Shown: in pieces, positions 52,072-60,708 of the stretch
Layout: each line of letters starts with the position of its first letter
Numbering within the stretch: the stretch's first letter is position 1
From: Bradyrhizobium sp. 164
Lineage (GTDB): Bacteria > Pseudomonadota > Alphaproteobacteria > Rhizobiales > Xanthobacteraceae
Length of the DNA: 64,000 bases
Direction of reading: 5' to 3'
Assembly (NCBI RefSeq): GCF_023073715.1
Contig: NZ_JADPKA010000050.1
Span: forward strand, 186,001-250,000
Position numbers and translations under genes: made by a program
The notes under the pieces: model-generated
What the model was told of the DNA's origin: nothing
Databases searched by the model: none
Seen by the model: the letters and a program-made list of their open reading frames with translations, nothing else

Positions 52072-53454
52072 ATGCCCTTCACGATCGCCATCATCGGCCG
52101 GCCCAATGTCGGCAAATCGACGCTGTTCAACCGCCTGGTCGGACAGAAGCTGGCGCTCGTCGATGACCTCCCTGGCGTCACCCGCGACCGCCGCGAGGGC
52201 GAGGCGAGGCTCGGCGATCTCGAATTCACCATCATCGATACCGCCGGTCTCGACGAGGGCGCCAAGGGCTCGCTGACGGCGCGCATGCAGGAGCAGACCG
52301 AGACCGCGATCGCGCAGGCCGACGCGCTGTTCTTCGTGATCGATGCCCGCATCGGCCTCACGCCCACCGATCGCGCTTTCGCCGATTTCGCCCGCAAGGC
52401 CAATAAGCCGGTGCTGCTGGTCGCCAACAAGAGCGAAGGCAAGCATGGCGATGCGGGGGCGATGGAGGCCTTTGCCCTCGGCCTAGGCGATCCCATCCAG
52501 ATCTCGGCAGAGCATGGCGAGGGCATGGGCGAGCTTTACGATGCCTTGGCTAAGCTGATGCCCGCGCCCGTTGACGACGACGAAGACGAGGACGACGAAC
52601 AGCTTTCCGAAGAAGAGGCAGCGACGCGCCCGATCCGGGTCGCTATCGTCGGCCGGCCCAATGCCGGCAAGTCGACGCTGATCAACCATCTGCTCGGCGA
52701 GGAGCGCCTGCTGACCAGCCCGGAAGCCGGCACCACACGCGATTCTATTGCAGTGGAGATCAACTGGAAGGGCCGCGATTTCCGCGTGTTCGACACCGCA
52801 GGCCTGCGCCGTCGCTCGCGCATCGAGCAGAAGCTGGAAAAGCTCTCGGTGGCCGACGCGCTGCGCGCGGTGCGCTTTGCCGAAGTCGTCGTGCTGATGA
52901 TGGACACGCAGAACCGCTTCGAGGAGCAGGATCTTCGCATCGCCGATCTGGTCGAGCGTGAGGGAAGGGCGGTCGTGCTCGCCGTCAACAAATGGGACCT
53001 GATGGAGACCAAGGGCGGCGGCGCGATCTCGGGCCTGCGCCGTGATGCCGACCATTGGCTGCCACAGCTCAAGGGGGTGCCAATCGTCGCCGTATCAGGC
53101 CTGATGGGCGAGGGCATCGACCGCCTGATGCACGCGATCCAGGACGCCTACGCGATCTGGAACCGTCGGGTGCCGACGGCCGCGCTCAATCGCTGGTTCG
53201 AGCAGGCGGTCCAGGCCAATCCGCCGCCCGCGGTGTCCGGCCGCAGGCTGAAGCTGAATTACATCACCCAGACGAAAGCGCGCCCGCCGAGCTTCGTGCT
53301 GTTCTGCTCGCGTGCCGATGCGGTGCCGCAGTCCTACTTGCGCTACCTCACCAATTCCATGCGCGAGACTTTCGAGCTGCCGGGTACTCCGGTGCGCATC
53401 ACCTTGCGCGAGAAGGCCAATCCCTTCGCGCATAAGCGCAAGCGGCCGTCGTGA
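52072..53454 (+). CDS. der: Ribosome biogenesis GTPase Der (EngA)
   Basis: A 460-residue protein with two tandem GTPase domains. The first G1 is GRPNVGKST (8-16); the second is GRPNAGKST near residue 194. The acidic linker DDDEDEDDEQLSEEE separates them. The KH-like C-terminal domain follows, with LKLNYITQTKARPPSFVLF. Der acts in 50S subunit assembly. The end overlaps the start of the MFS gene by 4 bases. Confidence 0.96.
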   Translation: MPFTIAIIGRPNVGKSTLFNRLVGQKLALVDDLPGVTRDRREGEARLGDLEFTIIDTAGLDEGAKGSLTARMQEQTETAIAQADALFFVIDARIGLTPTDRAFADFARKANKPVLLVANKSEGKHGDAGAMEAFALGLGDPIQISAEHGEGMGELYDALAKLMPAPVDDDEDEDDEQLSEEEAATRPIRVAIVGRPNAGKSTLINHLLGEERLLTSPEAGTTRDSIAVEINWKGRDFRVFDTAGLRRRSRIEQKLEKLSVADALRAVRFAEVVVLMMDTQNRFEEQDLRIADLVEREGRAVVLAVNKWDLMETKGGGAISGLRRDADHWLPQLKGVPIVAVSGLMGEGIDRLMHAIQDAYAIWNRRVPTAALNRWFEQAVQANPPPAVSGRRLKLNYITQTKARPPSFVLFCSRADAVPQSYLRYLTNSMRETFELPGTPVRITLREKANPFAHKRKRPS

Positions 53455-54707
53455 GCGGGGAGACGGGCGAGGCGATGGCGCAGAGCGCCGCGCCGGTCCG
53501 GCGTGGTGCCGTCGCCTTCATCTTCGTCACCATCCTGCTCGACATGCTGGCACTCGGCGTGATCATGCCGATCCTGCCGAAGTTGATCGAGAGCTTCGTC
53601 GACAACGACACCGCGCACGCGGCCCGCATCTTCGGCCTGTTCGGCACCGCCTGGGCGCTGATGCAGTTCGTGTTCTCGCCACTGCTCGGCGCGCTGTCGG
53701 ATCGCTTCGGGCGGCGGCCCGTGGTGCTGCTGTCGAATTTCGGGCTTGCGGCCGACTACGTGCTGATGGCGCTGGCGCCGTCGCTGGTCTGGCTGTTCAT
53801 CGGCCGCGTGATCTCTGGCATCACCTCGGCGAGCATCTCGACCGCCTTCGCCTATATCTCGGACATCACGCCGCCGGAGCGGCGCGCGGCGGTCTTCGGC
53901 AGGATCGGCGCGGCCTTCGGTGCCGGCTTCATCCTGGGCCCGGCGCTCGGCGGCCTGCTTGGCGACATCGATCCACGCCTGCCGTTCTGGGCCTCGGCGG
54001 CCTTGAGCTTCGCCAATGCGCTCTACGGGCTTTTCGTCCTGCCGGAATCGCTTTCGCCCGACAGGCGTGCGCCGTTCCGCTGGAGGAGTGCCAATCCGGT
54101 CGGCGCGCTGCACCTGCTGCGGTCCAACGCGGTGCTTGCCGCCTTGTCGGTCGTCAATTTCATTGCGCAGGTCGCGCATGTTGTGTTGCCCTCGACCTTC
54201 GTGCTCTATGCGACATATCGCTACGGCTGGGATTCCAAGACCGTGGGGCTGACGCTCGCCATGGTCGGCATCTGTGCCATGGTGGTGCAGGGACTCGCCA
54301 TCGGCCCGATTGTGCGCGCGCTCGGCGAGCGGAACGCGCTGCTGCTGGGCCTGTGTTGTGGCGCGATCGGCTTTGTGGTCTTGGGCGCTGCGCCGACCGG
54401 ACCGCTATCCTGGCTCGGCATTCCCGTTTTGGCGCTATGGGGGATCTCCGGCGCCGCCTCGCAATCGCTGATGACGCGGCTGGTTGCACCCGATCAGCAG
54501 GGCCAGTTGCAGGGCGCGACCGCGAGCGTGCAGAGCGTGTCGCAGCTCGTCGGCCCGTTCCTGTTCACGTTGACATTTTCCTACTTCATCGGGGCCAGCG
54601 CGCCGCTGCATCTGCCCGGCGCGCCGTTCCTGCTTGCGGCGGTGCTGATGGTGGTCTGCGTGGCGATCGCGGTGCGGTCGCTGGGTGCGACCAAGACAGT
54701 CTCGTAG
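53451..54707 (+). CDS. MFS exporter, TetA/DHA1-like
   Basis: A 418-residue transporter with 12 helices. ILLDMLALGVIMPILPKLI is the first helix, GALSDRFGRRPVVL the loop 2-3 motif, and GAAFGAGFILGPALGGLLG the antiporter motif C in helix 5, so it should export its substrate. Substrate unknown. The GTG at 53451 overlaps the der stop (GTGA); an ATG at 53475 is possible. Its TAG lies at the edge of the family F repeat. Confidence 0.9.
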   Translation: MSGETGEAMAQSAAPVRRGAVAFIFVTILLDMLALGVIMPILPKLIESFVDNDTAHAARIFGLFGTAWALMQFVFSPLLGALSDRFGRRPVVLLSNFGLAADYVLMALAPSLVWLFIGRVISGITSASISTAFAYISDITPPERRAAVFGRIGAAFGAGFILGPALGGLLGDIDPRLPFWASAALSFANALYGLFVLPESLSPDRRAPFRWRSANPVGALHLLRSNAVLAALSVVNFIAQVAHVVLPSTFVLYATYRYGWDSKTVGLTLAMVGICAMVVQGLAIGPIVRALGERNALLLGLCCGAIGFVVLGAAPTGPLSWLGIPVLALWGISGAASQSLMTRLVAPDQQGQLQGATASVQSVSQLVGPFLFTLTFSYFIGASAPLHLPGAPFLLAAVLMVVCVAIAVRSLGATKTVS

Positions 54708-54830
54708 GATGGCAGGAGCGGCTTGTCCGCCGTAGCTCGAAGAGCGAAGGCGGAAGCGTGCCCCCCGCTGCTTCGTCAGTTCGCGGAGAGAAGGTGGGCA
54801 CGGCGCTTACGCGCCTTTGCCCACCCTACG
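54703..54830. repeat. Palindromic repeat, family F
   Basis: CGTAGGATGGC and CCACCCTACG form the outer arms, and GGCACGGCGC/GCGCCTTTGCCC an inner hairpin. A middle part, GCCGTAGCTCGAAGAGCGAAGGCGG folded separately, resembles an inserted second unit. The stop codon of the MFS gene is in its first bases. It separates convergent genes. Confidence 0.75.
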
Positions 54831-54845
54831 GCAGCGTTGCCTCGC

Positions 54846-56072
54846 CTACTTCTTCACCAGCGGGCAATCGCTGTCCTTGAGCGGCTTGGCCGCGTCTTCC
54901 GCCGCGATCGTGGCGATCTGCTTGTAATAGTCCCACGGCCCCTTCGATTCCTCGGGCTTCTTCACCTCGAACAGGTAGGCGGGGATCAGGCGGCGTCCGT
55001 CCTCGCGCAGCGGGCCTTTACCGAACAGCGGGTCGTCGGTCGGCAGCTCCTTCATCTTGGCGACGACCTTGGCGCCGTCATGCGGATTGCCGCCAAGCGC
55101 TTCCATCGCCTTGAGATAGTGCAGCACCATGGCGTAATTGCCGGCCTGGGTCATCGAAGGCATCGCGTTCTTGTTGGCCTGCGCCGAGAAGCGCTTCGAC
55201 CAGGCGCGGGTCTGATCGTTCAGGTCCCAATAGAAGGATTCGGTGAAGGTCAGTCCCTGCGCCGTCTTCAGACCGAGCGAATGCACGTCGTTGATGAAGA
55301 GCAGCAGCGCGGCGAGCTTCTGGCCGCCCTGAACGATGCCGAACTCGGCGGCCTGCTTGATCGCGTTGGTGGTGTCGCCGCCGGCATTGGCGAGCCCAAT
55401 CACCTTGGCCTTGGAGGATTGCGCCTGCAACAGGAAGGACGAAAAGTCGGCCGTGTTCAGCGGATGCTTGACCCCACCGAGCACCTTGCCGCCATTGGCG
55501 GTGACGACCGCGCTGGTGTCGCGCTCGAGCGCATGACCAAATGCATAATCGGCTGTCAGGAAGAACCAGGTGTCGCCGCCCGCTTTCGTGAGCGCCTTGC
55601 CGGTGCCGTTGGCGAGCATGTAGGTATCGTAAGTGAACGAGATCGTGTTCGGCGTGCAAGCCTTGCCCGTCAGGTCAGCAGTGGCCGCGCCCGAATTGAG
55701 CAGCACTGCGTTCTTCTCCTTGACGACATTGCTGACCGCGAGCGCCACGCCGGAATTCGGCGTGTCGGCGATGGCGTCGACCTTCTCGGTATCGATCCAT
55801 TGCCGGGCAATGTTGACGCCGACGTCAGGCTTGTTCTGATGGTCGCCGCTGACGAGGTCGATTTTCCAGCCCTTCTTGAGCAGGCCGGAATCCTCGACAG
55901 CCATCTTGATTGCGACCACGGAGTTCGGGCCGCCGATGTCGGCATAGAGGCTCGACATGTCGTTGAGCACGCCGATCTTGACGGTCTTGTCCTGGGCGTA
56001 GGCGGATGTGGCAAAACCGAAAGCGGCACAGGCCAGAAGCGCCGCCGACCGGCGCGCGAATGTCGTCGTCAT
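54846..56072 (-). CDS. Second LivK-like ABC substrate-binding protein, orphan
   Basis: A 408-residue periplasmic binding protein, closely related throughout to the one at 40201. The signal peptide ends at SAYA near residue 26. The ligand-contact regions NSGVALAVSNVV and AGGDTWFFLTADYAFG are shared; several substitutions lie between. GGAGGGAA precedes the ATG. No permease or ATPase is adjacent, so it probably feeds a Liv transporter encoded elsewhere, perhaps the one at 38671, with a different ligand. Confidence 0.93.
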   Translation of the reverse strand: MTTTFARRSAALLACAAFGFATSAYAQDKTVKIGVLNDMSSLYADIGGPNSVVAIKMAVEDSGLLKKGWKIDLVSGDHQNKPDVGVNIARQWIDTEKVDAIADTPNSGVALAVSNVVKEKNAVLLNSGAATADLTGKACTPNTISFTYDTYMLANGTGKALTKAGGDTWFFLTADYAFGHALERDTSAVVTANGGKVLGGVKHPLNTADFSSFLLQAQSSKAKVIGLANAGGDTTNAIKQAAEFGIVQGGQKLAALLLFINDVHSLGLKTAQGLTFTESFYWDLNDQTRAWSKRFSAQANKNAMPSMTQAGNYAMVLHYLKAMEALGGNPHDGAKVVAKMKELPTDDPLFGKGPLREDGRRLIPAYLFEVKKPEESKGPWDYYKQIATIAAEDAAKPLKDSDCPLVKK

Positions 56073-56179
56073 GAAAGGTTCCCTCCATTGTCAAATAAGC
56101 GGACGGCTCTCTTGCGGAGCCTTGTTTCCGGCTGTTGGCTCTAGCCTGTCCCATGGCCGGCGGCAATGCGCCTAAAGCC

Positions 56180-56206
56180 GGATGACGCTGCGTCGTAGCG
56201 TCATCC
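56180..56206 (-). terminator. Hairpin after the NHL gene
   Basis: GGATGACGCT and AGCGTCATCC form a perfect 10-bp stem with a 7-base loop, 35 bases downstream of the NHL gene stop. On the minus strand it is followed by GGCTTTAGG, not a run of T, so termination is only probable. Confidence 0.5.
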
Positions 56207-56240
56207 ATCGGTTAACTTTTGGGCAAAATGCGTCAAGTCG

Positions 56241-57389
56241 CTATTTGAGCGCGTCCGATGTCAGCCTGAACTTCTGGATGCGCTTTCCGGTGTCAACCTC
56301 GGCGGTATACACGTTACCCTTGCCGTCGATCGCCATGGCGTGCACCCAGTGGAATTGGCCGGCGTTGCGGCCGTTGTGCCCGAAGCTGCCGACCACGCTG
56401 CCGTCCTCGCGCTTGATCACCCTGATCTCGTTGTTCTCGCCATCGGCAGTGAGCATATAGGTCTGCTTCGGATCAGGCCAGATCGCGACGTCCCAGACGG
56501 CGCCGTTGCCGAGCGTGTTCTTCTCGTAGAAGAACTCCTTCACGAAGCTGCCGTCCTTCCGGAACACCTGGATACGGTTGTTGATGCGATCGCAGACGTA
56601 AACCAGTCCGTCATTGGCGAGCTTCACGCAATGGACCGGGTTGCCGAATTGCTGGGCCGCCGGCGCCTTGGGATCGTAGGGTGCCTGCTTGGCGTCATCA
56701 GGCTTGTTGCCATAGGCGCCCCAGTGCCGCTTGTAGGCGAGCGTCGTCGCGTCGAACACGATGACGCGGCGGTTGCCGTAGCCGTCGGCGACGTAGATCT
56801 CGTTTGCCTCCTTGTCGATCGCAGTCTCAGCGGGTTTGCCAAGCTGCGTCGTGTCGTTGCTGCCGAGGCTCGGCGCGAATTTGCCGATCTGGGCGACGAA
56901 CTTGCCATCGAGCGTGAACTTCAGGATCGCGTTGTCGTTGTCGGCATTGCCGCCGACCCAGACGAAGCCGCGCTCGTCGACCTCGATGCCGTGCTCGCGG
57001 CCGACCCATTCATAACCCTGGCCCGGACCGCCCCAGGACCGCAGCAGATTGCCATCGCTGTCGAATTCGAGCACGGGCGGTGCCGACACGCAGCATTTCG
57101 AGCGCGACGGATTGAGGCTCGCGCCTTTCTCGTCGTCCGTCAGCGAGCGCGGGCGATGGATTACCCAGATGTGGCCCTGCCAGTCGGCGGTGATGCCGCC
57201 GACCTGGCCAAGGATCCAGTTGTTCGGCAACTGCTTTGGCCAGGAGGCATCGACCGCGAAGGTCGGGACGTCGCCGGCGGTTGCGGCAACGGGAAGCGCG
57301 AATGCGCTGGCTGCGATCAGGACGAAGAAAGCTCGAGAGACATTTGCGAGCGCACGCGCAGGGCCTGCGCGATCATGCCATGGCGCCAT
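56241..57389 (-). CDS. NHL-repeat six-bladed beta-propeller, exported
   Basis: A 382-residue protein. A signal-like helix covers about residues 18-38, ending ATAG. NHL-type blades follow: GREHGIEVDERGFVWVGGNA, ETAIDKEANEIYVADGYGNR, VHCVKLANDGLVYVCDRINN and HAMAIDGKGNVYTAEVDTGK. The fold matches the peptidylglycine alpha-hydroxyglycine lyase/6-blade family. No enzymatic role can be assigned. GGGAGGT precedes the ATG. Confidence 0.87.
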   Translation of the reverse strand: MAPWHDRAGPARALANVSRAFFVLIAASAFALPVAATAGDVPTFAVDASWPKQLPNNWILGQVGGITADWQGHIWVIHRPRSLTDDEKGASLNPSRSKCCVSAPPVLEFDSDGNLLRSWGGPGQGYEWVGREHGIEVDERGFVWVGGNADNDNAILKFTLDGKFVAQIGKFAPSLGSNDTTQLGKPAETAIDKEANEIYVADGYGNRRVIVFDATTLAYKRHWGAYGNKPDDAKQAPYDPKAPAAQQFGNPVHCVKLANDGLVYVCDRINNRIQVFRKDGSFVKEFFYEKNTLGNGAVWDVAIWPDPKQTYMLTADGENNEIRVIKREDGSVVGSFGHNGRNAGQFHWVHAMAIDGKGNVYTAEVDTGKRIQKFRLTSDALK

Positions 57390-57468
57390 GACAACCTCCC
57401 TTTTTTGGCTTTGCGGCTTGCTGCCGTTTGAGCGGCGGCAGTCAATCGCGGGGAGGCATCCGAGTCAA

Positions 57469-58209
57469 TCAGGCCGGCGCGCGGAAGCTCATCAGGCTGC
57501 GCGTCTTGTAATCGTAGAACTTGCCGGTCTCGGTCCAGTCGGGCGTGCACATCGGCACGATGAATTCGGCCACCTGCTCGGGCGTGTCGAGCGTCGCCGG
57601 ATCCTCACCCGGCATCAGGGTGGCGCGCATGCGGGTGCGGACCGGGCCGGGGTTGAACAGGTTGACGCGCAGTTTCGTGTTCGCGGTCTCCTGCGCCCAG
57701 GCGCGGGCCAGCGTTTCCAGTGCGGCCTTGGACGCCGCGTAGGGGCTGACATAGGCGGTAGCCTTGTTGGCCGCACCCGAGGTGATGAACACGGCGCGGC
57801 CGGCATCGGACTGCTTCAGCAGCGGCTCCATGCAGCGGATCAGCTGGAAGTTCGCGGAGACGTTCACGGCCATCACGTCGTTGAAGGCCTTCAGCTCGAT
57901 ATGGCCGACCGGCGAGGACGGGCCGAGCACGCCGGCATTGCCCACCAGGATGTCGAGCTTGCCGTAGCGCTCGTGCAGGCCTGCGCCCAGCCGAGCGATG
58001 CCGTCGGAGTCGATGAGGTTGAGCGGCACCAAGGTGGCGCTGCCGCCGTCTTTCCGGATCTCGTCGTCGAGCTCCTCCAGCCCGCCCTGCGTGCGCGCCA
58101 CCGCCACGATATGCGCGCCGGCTTTAGCGAGGGCCTTGGCCGTGGCGAAGCCGATGCCGCGCGAGGCGCCGGTGACGAGAGCGATGCGGTCGGTGAGGGG
58201 TTTGGTCAT
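57469..58209 (-). CDS. Short-chain dehydrogenase/reductase (SDR)
   Basis: A 246-residue classical SDR. The cofactor motif TGASRGIG is at 14-21, NAG lies near residue 92, and the catalytic YAASK with Tyr and Lys is near residue 157. PGPVRTRMR follows. The substrate is unknown; the N-terminal basic residue in GASRG and the ARTQGG stretch suggest NADP. It is downstream of purF with a repeat between, an order I recognise as conserved in this group. Confidence 0.92.
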   Translation of the reverse strand: MTKPLTDRIALVTGASRGIGFATAKALAKAGAHIVAVARTQGGLEELDDEIRKDGGSATLVPLNLIDSDGIARLGAGLHERYGKLDILVGNAGVLGPSSPVGHIELKAFNDVMAVNVSANFQLIRCMEPLLKQSDAGRAVFITSGAANKATAYVSPYAASKAALETLARAWAQETANTKLRVNLFNPGPVRTRMRATLMPGEDPATLDTPEQVAEFIVPMCTPDWTETGKFYDYKTRSLMSFRAPA

Positions 58210-58257
58210 GGCGGGGTTTTACAGGCGTGGATGGCCGGGACAAGCCCCCATGGTCTC

Positions 58258-58354
58258 GTCATTCCGGGGCGGTCCGCAGGACCGACCCCGGAATCCAGAG
58301 CTTACGACACGATCTCGAGATTCCGGGTTCGCGCTGCGCGCGCCCCGGAATGAC
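58258..58354. repeat. Palindromic intergenic repeat, family A copy 3
   Basis: GTCATTCCGGGG and CCCCGGAATGAC are the arms, with GGTCC/GGACC and the same GATCTCGAGATTCCGGGTTC core as at 2540. It ends 5 bases from the purF stop and separates purF from the SDR gene on the same strand. Confidence 0.85.
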
Positions 58355-58359
58355 AGTGG

Positions 58360-59883
58360 TCAGCTCGCCTCCGCCAGCAGCGAGAGCTGCCGCGGCTGCG
58401 GCTCGGTCTGGGTCTGGTCGGTGAGATGGGTCGGATACGCCCCGGTGAAGCAGTGGTCCGAGAATTTCGGATTGGCGGGATCGCGGCCCGGTTCGCCCAT
58501 GGCGCGGTACATGCCGTCGATCGACAGGAAGGCGAGCGAGTCTGCGCCGATGATCTCGCGCATCTCCTCGAGTGAATGCGTCGCCGCGAGCAGGCCGCCG
58601 CGGTCGGGCAGGTCGATGCCGTAATAATCGGGATAGAGGATCGGCGGCGAAGCGAGGCGGAAGTGCACTTCGGTCGCACCCGCATCGCGCATCATGCGCA
58701 CGATCTTCTTCGAGGTGGTGCCGCGCACCAGGGAGTCGTCGATCAGGATGATACGCTTGCCTTCGATCGCAGCCCGGTTGGCCGAGTGCTTCATGCGCAC
58801 GCCGGATTCGCGGATCGCCTGCGTCGGCTGGATGAAGGTACGGCCGACATAATGGTTGCGGATGATGCCGAGCTCGAACGGCACGCCGGAGAACTGGCTG
58901 TAGCCGACCGCCGCGGGTACGCCGGAATCCGGCACCGGCACCACGACGTCGACCGGCACGTGGCTCTCGCGCGCGAGCTGCGCACCGAAGTTCTTGCGCA
59001 CCTCGTAGACCGAACGGCCGTGGACGATGGAATCCGGACGGGAGAAGTAGATATATTCGAAGATGCAGGGGCGGGGCGCCATCGGCGGGAACGGCTTGTG
59101 GATGTCCTGGCCGTTCTCGTCGAACACGATGACTTCGCCGGGCTCGATGTCGCGCACGAAGCGCGCGCCGATGATGTCGAGGGCGCAGGTCTCCGAGGTC
59201 AGGATCGGACAGCCGTCGAGCTCGCCGAGCACGAGCGGACGAATGCCGCGCGGATCGCGCGCGCCGACCAGCTTCTTGTTGGTCAGCGAGACCAGCGCAT
59301 AGGCACCTTCGATCTCGCGCAGCGCGTCGACATAGCGCTCGATGAAACGGCTGCGCTTGGAGCGCGCAACCAAATGCAGGATCACCTCGGTGTCGGTGGT
59401 CGACTGCATCATCGCGCCGTTCTTCACGAGCTCGCGGCGCAGTGTCAGGCCGTTGGTGAGGTTGCCGTTATGCGCGACGGCAAGACCGCCGGCGTTGAGC
59501 TCGGCGAACAGCGGCTGCACGTTGCGCAGGATGGTGGCGCCGGTGGTGGAGTAACGGACATGGCCGACCGCGACATTGCCGGGCAGGCGGTCGATCACCT
59601 CGCGGCGGGAGAAGGTGTCGCCGACGAGGCCGAGGCGGCGTTCCGAGTGAAAGCGGCTGCCGTCGTAGGAGACGATGCCGGCGGCTTCCTGGCCGCGGTG
59701 CTGAAGAGCGTGGAGACCGAGCGCGGTGATGGCGGCGGCATCGGGATGGCCGTAGATGCCGAACACGCCGCATTCCTCTCGCAGCGTATCCCCCTCCAGA
59801 TCGTCCTGGACCTCCAGAGCGGCCGGGCCCAAACCGGCCCTTGGATCGAGATCAAGCTGGGCGTCCTGGTCAGGGTGTCGCAT
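58360..59883 (-). CDS. purF: Amidophosphoribosyltransferase
   Basis: A 507-residue enzyme of the first committed step of purine synthesis: PRPP + glutamine to phosphoribosylamine. A 37-residue propeptide precedes Cys38 in EECGVFGIYG, which becomes the N-terminal nucleophile. GHVRYSTTG is the glutamine-binding segment. The PRPP loop IILIDDSLVRGTTSKK is near residues 372-388. ATG at 59883 is used; a TTG directly after the cvpA stop is an alternative, so the two are coupled. Confidence 0.95.
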   Translation of the reverse strand: MRHPDQDAQLDLDPRAGLGPAALEVQDDLEGDTLREECGVFGIYGHPDAAAITALGLHALQHRGQEAAGIVSYDGSRFHSERRLGLVGDTFSRREVIDRLPGNVAVGHVRYSTTGATILRNVQPLFAELNAGGLAVAHNGNLTNGLTLRRELVKNGAMMQSTTDTEVILHLVARSKRSRFIERYVDALREIEGAYALVSLTNKKLVGARDPRGIRPLVLGELDGCPILTSETCALDIIGARFVRDIEPGEVIVFDENGQDIHKPFPPMAPRPCIFEYIYFSRPDSIVHGRSVYEVRKNFGAQLARESHVPVDVVVPVPDSGVPAAVGYSQFSGVPFELGIIRNHYVGRTFIQPTQAIRESGVRMKHSANRAAIEGKRIILIDDSLVRGTTSKKIVRMMRDAGATEVHFRLASPPILYPDYYGIDLPDRGGLLAATHSLEEMREIIGADSLAFLSIDGMYRAMGEPGRDPANPKFSDHCFTGAYPTHLTDQTQTEPQPRQLSLLAEAS

Positions 59884-59910
59884 CTCGTCCGCGCCTTTCT
59901 TTAGGGCCAA

Positions 59911-60540
59911 TCAACGCGCCGCAGGTTTCTCGATCAGCTTTTTCAGGCTGTCACGAGCCGGTTTACTGTATCCGTCGCCACTGCCCGAAGGCTGCTGCTC
60001 GGATTCAGCTTGATCATCATCTGGTTTGTTTTTCTTGAATCTCTTCAAGATGGTGTTCTCGGGGTCGTCGGGCAAGAGGGCCATCAGCCAATCCCCGGTT
60101 CCCTGGAGCACCACGCGGGATTTCGCCCCTGTAACCCAGTCCGGACGCTGCTTGTCTGGAACCAGCCAGGTGAAGAACAGGAAGGCGACCACGACGATCA
60201 AAAGCCCGCGAGCCAGGCCAAACAGGAAGCCGAGCGTGCGGTCCAGCGCGCCGATGCGCGAATCCAGGATCATGTCCGAGATTCGGACCGTGATCACGGA
60301 GACCACGACCAGGGTGCCCACGAATACGCCGGCGACCACGACCACGCTCGCCACAGTGTCGTTGTTGAAATAGGTCTTGGCGGTCGGCAGCAGCTTCGAG
60401 AAGGAGTACAGCGTGACGATCGCGGCAGCGCCCCAGGCTGCGATCGACAGGATTTCGCGCATGAAGCCGCGGACCATGGCGAGCAGGCCCGAAATCAGCA
60501 TCACACCGAGCAGGATCAGGTCGAGGAGTGTTACTGGCAT
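59911..60540 (-). CDS. cvpA: CvpA family membrane protein
   Basis: A 209-residue protein with four helices in the first 125 residues. LLDLILLGVMLISGLLAMVRGFMREILS at the N-terminus is the CvpA signature, with RGFMREI in the first loop, and SRIGALDRTLGFLFGLARG follows. The C-terminal 80 residues are hydrophilic. CvpA is linked to colicin V production and envelope stress. It lies between radA and purF, upstream of purF in the same operon. Confidence 0.92.
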   Translation of the reverse strand: MPVTLLDLILLGVMLISGLLAMVRGFMREILSIAAWGAAAIVTLYSFSKLLPTAKTYFNNDTVASVVVVAGVFVGTLVVVSVITVRISDMILDSRIGALDRTLGFLFGLARGLLIVVVAFLFFTWLVPDKQRPDWVTGAKSRVVLQGTGDWLMALLPDDPENTILKRFKKNKPDDDQAESEQQPSGSGDGYSKPARDSLKKLIEKPAAR

Positions 60541-60708
60541 CGGCTGGTCTGGTCCGCTCGTACTCTCAAAGGTGCTCTAGCGAATCGGTGTTTGGCCGCT
60601 GCCCTAAAAGACGGGCAGACGGCGTTCCCGGCAAGGCCGCAACCACGCAATCCCATGCTGCTTTTGTGACGGCTGTATAGCGGCGGGGGCCTCCGACGTC
60701 ACCTCCGG

